Positions 5,073-7,360 of a DNA stretch of 7,360 nt are shown in pieces. The DNA is from Nitrososphaera sp035547955 (GTDB taxonomy: Archaea > Thermoproteota > Nitrososphaeria > Nitrososphaerales > Nitrososphaeraceae). Both the position numbers and the translations under genes were made by a program. The stretch covers positions 1 through 7,360 of the forward strand of contig DASZTR010000175.1 of NCBI GenBank assembly GCA_035547955.1, read 5' to 3'. The notes beneath the pieces are model-generated. The model had not been told where the DNA came from and made no database searches. It was given only the letters and a program-made list of their open reading frames with translations. Every line of letters begins with the position of its first letter. Positions within the stretch are counted from its first letter, which is position 1.

Positions 5073-5301
5073 AATACGGATCAGGGTCAAGGGGCGGCAG
5101 CCTTCAAAGGCCGAATCGATTTGTTCTGCGCTAGACCCGGACCTAAAAAAACTGGAGGAAAAAAACGAAAAGCTGAGACTAAAAGTCTCCGGCCCTTCTC
5201 TTGTCTTTTCAATTGAAACAGGCGACCTTGCGTCCCTGCGAGCAAACGTCAATTCCTATCTGCGCCTAGTCGATGCTGCTCACCGATGCTTAACGCTATG
5301 A
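5047..5301 (+). CDS. pcc1: KEOPS complex subunit Pcc1
   Basis: Pcc1 is the small dimerising subunit of KEOPS, which with Kae1, Bud32 and Cgi121 makes the t6A modification at position 37 of ANN-decoding tRNAs. The 84-residue product has the compact family layout: a first strand (AEIRIRVKG, 8-16), a helix with charged residues (about 19-42), strands LRLKVSGPSLVFSIETGD, and the typical C-terminal helix LRANVNSYLRLVDAAHRCL (64-82). The start is taken as TTG 5047. No in-frame ATG exists before the conserved first strand, so the gene must begin with a rare codon inside rpl37ae (26-nt overlap). A possible AAGGTGG ribosome binding site (5022-5028) is rather far away at 18 nt, so the start remains the least certain in the cluster. 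Confidence 0.88.
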   Translation: MTSKACRAEIRIRVKGRQPSKAESICSALDPDLKKLEEKNEKLRLKVSGPSLVFSIETGDLASLRANVNSYLRLVDAAHRCLTL

Positions 5302-5323
5302 TTTTATGTTAGTGTGCTTAACG
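5287..5323. repeat. 9-bp direct repeat around the pcc1 stop
   Basis: TGCTTAACG occurs at 5287-5295 (end of pcc1) and again at 5315-5323 (before pfdB), offset by 28 bp. The copies bracket the AT-rich ATTTTATG (5301-5308), a possible TATA box for pfdB. They could be paired operator half-sites or coincidence. Confidence 0.35.
5298..5310 (+). promoter_or_regulatory. Possible promoter for pfdB
   Basis: The AT-rich run around ATTTTATG is centred about 35 nt before the pfdB ATG, predicting a transcription start near 5331 and a leader of about 9 nt. No Shine-Dalgarno sequence precedes pfdB, unlike the genes upstream, which fits a separate short-leader transcript. The match to a TATA consensus is only fair. 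Confidence 0.4.
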
Positions 5324-5342
5324 TTTTGCGAATAGCAAAATG
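5322..5342 (+). promoter_or_regulatory. Stem-loop containing the pfdB start codon
   Basis: TTTTGC (5324-5329) and GCAAAA (5335-5340) are perfect inverted arms around the loop GAATA. The stem extends through a G-U and a C-G pair to 5322/5342, so the ATG (5340-5342) is inside the right arm. On a read-through transcript from pcc1 this would hide the pfdB start; a transcript beginning near 5331 would lack the left arm. The regulatory reading is inference. Confidence 0.4.
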
Positions 5343-5756
5343 AGCGAACAGGAACTTCCGCCGTGGCTTAGAGAGCAAGTATCACGCTTACAACAGCTGC
5401 AGCAGAACCTGCAGGCGATAATGATGCAAAAGCAGCAGCTGGAAGTCGAGTCGGTGGAGACTGACCGCGCCCTTGAAGAATTAAAGAAAGCGGGGCCGGA
5501 AGACGCCGTCTACAAGGCCGCCGGCTCTGTCATGGTAAAGGCAAAAAGAGACGACGTGGTAAAAGAGCTCGAAGAAAAGAAAGAGCTGTCCGCTACCCGC
5601 GTCAAGGTGCTTGAAAAGCAGGAGGGGCGCGTCAAGGACAACCTCAAGGAAGTCGAGGCCAAGATAAACGAGATGATACGCGGCGGTGGAGGAGGCAGTA
5701 GTGGTGGACCCCCGGGGTTCTCTGGTATGGCAGGTCCAAAGCCCAAGGCCGGGTAA
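5340..5756 (+). CDS. pfdB: Prefoldin subunit beta
   Basis: Prefoldin is a hexameric (alpha2-beta4) jellyfish-shaped chaperone that holds unfolded proteins and passes them to the thermosome. The 138-residue protein has the beta-subunit pattern of two coiled-coil helices, at about 8-50 (EQVSRLQQLQQNLQAIMMQK) and about 75-113 (KELEEKKELSATRVKVLEKQ). They are linked by the hairpin region with DAVYKAAGSVMVKA (55-68). Residues 115-138 are an added Gly/Pro/Ser-rich tail, absent from the minimal beta subunit. ATG 5340 matches the family start. It ends the exosome cluster, as in many archaea, but sits 38 bp after pcc1 rather than overlapping it, with its own possible promoter. Confidence 0.95.
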   Translation: MSEQELPPWLREQVSRLQQLQQNLQAIMMQKQQLEVESVETDRALEELKKAGPEDAVYKAAGSVMVKAKRDDVVKELEEKKELSATRVKVLEKQEGRVKDNLKEVEAKINEMIRGGGGGSSGGPPGFSGMAGPKPKAG

Positions 5757-5767
5757 CAGAGCTTAAA

Positions 5768-5780
5768 GAAAAAATATAGC
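5768..5780 (+). promoter_or_regulatory. TATA box for the XPF nuclease gene
   Basis: AAAAAATATAG is centred about 28 nt before the GTG at 5804. The predicted transcription start falls at about the GTG, so this mRNA is probably leaderless, which also explains the missing Shine-Dalgarno sequence. Confidence 0.55.
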
Positions 5781-5791
5781 CCCGGAGGGCT
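5778..5791 (+). terminator. Small hairpin after pfdB, possible terminator
   Basis: AGCCC (5778-5782) and GGGCT (5787-5791) pair around CGGA, followed by a pyrimidine-rich stretch, CTCTGCATCTTTG. It could help end the pfdB transcript. It also lies between the TATA box and start of the next gene, so it would not be in that gene's mRNA. There is no proper T-run, so confidence is low. Confidence 0.25.
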
Positions 5792-5803
5792 CTCTGCATC
5801 TTT

Positions 5804-6523
5804 GTGCCTGTGCGCATAGTAGTTGACGAGCGGGAGCGCCCAAGCGGCATTCCGGATATCCTGCGCAAGTCCGGCCTGGTTGTCGACTTTGCACAGCTTA
5901 CCGTCGGCGACTATGTCGTTTCTCCAGACACTGCAGTCGAGCGCAAGACCGTGCACGACCTTGTTCACTCTATATACGACGGCCGGTTGTACGTCCAATG
6001 CGCGCAGCTTGTAAAGCACTACTTAAAGCCCATCGTGATAATCCAAGGCGACCTTGCAAAACTCGCGGAAATTCCGGACGACGTTGAAGAAGAAAAAAAG
6101 CGAGAAAAGATGGCCGAGCGCCTTCCTCTTGCCTTTGACGCGCTTGCGACAGTGGCGATAGAATTTCGCATACCCGTGCTGCATGCGCCGGACGCCGAGC
6201 ATACGGCAATCCTGTTGGGCACACTTGCCGCAAAGGGCCTACAGAACGGGATAGCGTCAGGCCCCCTCTTGAAAAAGATTCGGAAAGAAAACTCGGCGTA
6301 CTTGCAACAGCTGCACGTGCTGTCGTCCGTGCCCGGTGTAGGCGACAAGCTCGCCGCAAGGATGCTTGAAAAGTTCAAGACGCCGCAGCGCGCCCTCAAC
6401 GCATCTGCGGCAGAGCTTGCGATGATCCCAGGATTTGGCCTTGCCCGTGCCCAGAGGCTGAGAAAGATCCTCGACTCTGCCGCTAAAGCAGACAGCGCGA
6501 TGCAGAGAACCCTCTTTGAATAA
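5804..6523 (+). CDS. xpf: XPF/ERCC4-type structure-specific endonuclease (short, PCNA-type)
   Basis: Short archaeal XPF dimers cut 3'-flap, nicked and branched DNA in repair and replication-fork processing, usually stimulated by PCNA. The 239 residues contain the ERCC4 nuclease domain (about 2-145): VRIVVDERERPSG (3-15), then the signature GDYVVSPDTAVERKTVHD (35-52) with Asp36, Glu46, Arg47, Lys48 and Asp52 all present. A charged linker (about 93-106) lies inside the domain. Tandem helix-hairpin-helix motifs follow: LSSVPGVGDKLAARML (173-188) and LAMIPGFGLARAQRLRKIL (205-223). The C-terminal MQRTLFE resembles the short PCNA-interacting peptide of crenarchaeal XPF. No helicase domain is present, unlike euryarchaeal Hef. 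The start is GTG 5804, fitting both the family N-terminus and the TATA box. Confidence 0.94.
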   Translation: MPVRIVVDERERPSGIPDILRKSGLVVDFAQLTVGDYVVSPDTAVERKTVHDLVHSIYDGRLYVQCAQLVKHYLKPIVIIQGDLAKLAEIPDDVEEEKKREKMAERLPLAFDALATVAIEFRIPVLHAPDAEHTAILLGTLAAKGLQNGIASGPLLKKIRKENSAYLQQLHVLSSVPGVGDKLAARMLEKFKTPQRALNASAAELAMIPGFGLARAQRLRKILDSAAKADSAMQRTLFE

Positions 6524-6551
6524 AAGGGGAAGAATGGAAAGAAGCAAATGA

Positions 6552-6593
6552 AATAATATAATATGTGGCGCAAACCATCCCCCGTACATATAT
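6552..6593 (+). promoter_or_regulatory. Promoter region of the rhodanese gene
   Basis: Two TATA-like elements lie in the 88-bp gap: AATAATATAATA (6552-6563) and CATATAT (6587-6593). The first predicts a start near 6584 and a leader of about 28 nt. The second would place the start at or just past the ATG at 6612, which is less plausible. No clear Shine-Dalgarno sequence is seen. Confidence 0.4.
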
Positions 6594-6613
6594 GCGTGTG
6601 TATATCCGTACAT
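6582..6613. repeat. 8-bp direct repeat before the rhodanese gene
   Basis: CCGTACAT occurs at 6582-6589 and 6606-6613, offset by 24 bp. The second copy runs into the start codon. The spacing of just over two helical turns would suit a dimeric regulator, but two short copies could also be chance. Confidence 0.3.
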
Positions 6614-7360
6614 GGCGCTAATCATCGAAAGCAAGTGGCTTGCAGCCAACCTTGAAAACCCCGACGTGGTGATACTTGACACTCGGGGCCAGATGCCCTA
6701 CCGCTTCGGCCACATCAAAAACGCCCTTCAACTCGGCATAGAGATGGTGGTGGCAGTAGCGCCAAACGGCGCCAACCTCGTAATCGAGGGCGCGCAGGCG
6801 GAAATGGTCTTTGGCAGCTACGGCATTGATGATTCAAAAAAGGTGGTGGTGTACGGCGAGCAGGACGACCCTTCCGCCGCAAGGGTAGCCTGGAGCATAA
6901 TGTACCACGGCCACCCTGACGTCGTGCTCCTGGACACCGGCTTTTCTGTCTGGAAGCACCTTGGCCTGCCCGTGACAAGGGAAGAGACGCAGCAGCCTAA
7001 ACCAGCCCCGTTTACGTCAAAACCACGGCCAGAAATGAGGGCCGACGCCGACGCCATCAAGTCCAAGGCCGCCGACCCTTCGTTTGTGATTGTGGACGCA
7101 AGGACTCTTCAGGAGCACATGCAGGAAAGGGTGCCGGACTCTGTCCTGCACGACTGGGAGCAAGGCATCGGCTCAGATGGCGCAGCATTCCTTTCACCGG
7201 AAGAACTTCGAAAAGAGTTTGAGAGCAAGGGTATAACGGCGGACAAGGAAGTGGTGTGCTACTGCCACTCTGGCATGAGAGCGTCGCACAAATACATGCA
7301 GTTCCGCCTTGCCGGCTTTGACAAGGTCAGGCTGTATGACGGCTCGATAATCGACTGGGT
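6612..7360 (+). CDS. Two-domain rhodanese / thiosulfate sulfurtransferase, C-terminus cut by the window edge
   Basis: Two-domain rhodaneses move sulfane sulfur from thiosulfate or mercaptopyruvate to thiophilic acceptors through a cysteine persulfide. 249 codons are visible from ATG 6612. The N-terminal domain (about 3-120) has the fold markers VVILDTRGQMPYRFGHIKNA (19-38) and VVVYGEQDDPSAARVAWSI (78-96), but no active-site Cys, as usual for the structural domain. After a Pro-rich linker (about 125-140), the second domain has SFVIVDART (157-165) and the active loop CHSGMR (218-223) with catalytic Cys218, ending in LYDGSIIDW. Only a short C-terminal piece should be missing. The loop could suit either thiosulfate or mercaptopyruvate, so the donor is not assigned. 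It appears to be transcribed on its own, in the same direction as xpf. Confidence 0.93.
   Translation, partial: MALIIESKWLAANLENPDVVILDTRGQMPYRFGHIKNALQLGIEMVVAVAPNGANLVIEGAQAEMVFGSYGIDDSKKVVVYGEQDDPSAARVAWSIMYHGHPDVVLLDTGFSVWKHLGLPVTREETQQPKPAPFTSKPRPEMRADADAIKSKAADPSFVIVDARTLQEHMQERVPDSVLHDWEQGIGSDGAAFLSPEELRKEFESKGITADKEVVCYCHSGMRASHKYMQFRLAGFDKVRLYDGSIIDW

Noticed and set aside
5510..6573. Long minus-strand frames opposite pfdB and xpf (5510-6019, 6019-6573)
   Set aside because: Their products are Ser/Arg/Leu-rich without domains; the plus-strand genes have full family signatures and codon patterns.
1..7360. tRNA, rRNA, CRISPR array, insertion sequence or phage genes
   Set aside because: No cloverleaf, rRNA-like stretch, regular spacer-repeat array, transposase or phage-type protein was recognised in the window. 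No ends of a mobile element could be defined around the ada remnant.

Overview
The window reads as a core-genome stretch of an archaeon, most likely an ammonia-oxidising thaumarchaeon of the Nitrososphaera type. The evidence is the archaeal exosome gene cluster, an archaeal RNA polymerase subunit D, prefoldin beta, KEOPS Pcc1, eL43, a short PCNA-type XPF nuclease, TATA boxes about 26 bp before expected transcription starts, and mid-range GC. The genus is inferred from protein similarity recalled from memory, not from a search.

Layout. Positions 1-430 (minus strand) hold the N-terminal 143 codons of rpo3 (RNA polymerase subunit D), which runs off the left edge. It diverges from sbds/sdo1 (554-1243, plus) across a 123-bp gap with one TATA box for each direction. 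Next comes a roughly 1.2-kb interruption (1244-2457) containing a decayed, bacterial-looking ada gene (O6-alkylguanine-DNA alkyltransferase fused to an AraC-type helix-turn-helix). It has no proper start, frame disruptions in the helix-turn-helix, and Trp in place of the catalytic Cys. A fresh TATA box then drives a leader with a possible 14-codon ORF and a stem-loop, followed by the tight cluster rrp4 - rrp41 - rrp42 - rpl37ae - pcc1 (2458-5301). Its members overlap by 4, 4, 11 and 26 nt. After a 38-bp gap with a possible promoter comes pfdB (5340-5756). A 47-bp gap with a TATA box leads to a GTG-started XPF/ERCC4 nuclease (5804-6523). A two-domain rhodanese starts at 6612 and leaves the window at 7360.

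How the genes fit together. Sbds (60S-type ribosome maturation), the Rrp4/Rrp41/Rrp42 exosome (3'-5' RNA decay), eL43 (large ribosomal subunit), Pcc1 (KEOPS, tRNA t6A) and prefoldin beta (chaperone) form the known archaeal 'exosome superoperon' linking RNA turnover, translation and folding. Unusual points are the ada remnant between sbds and rrp4, the leader ORF before rrp4, and Shine-Dalgarno sequences written into the C-terminal codons of rrp4 and rrp41.
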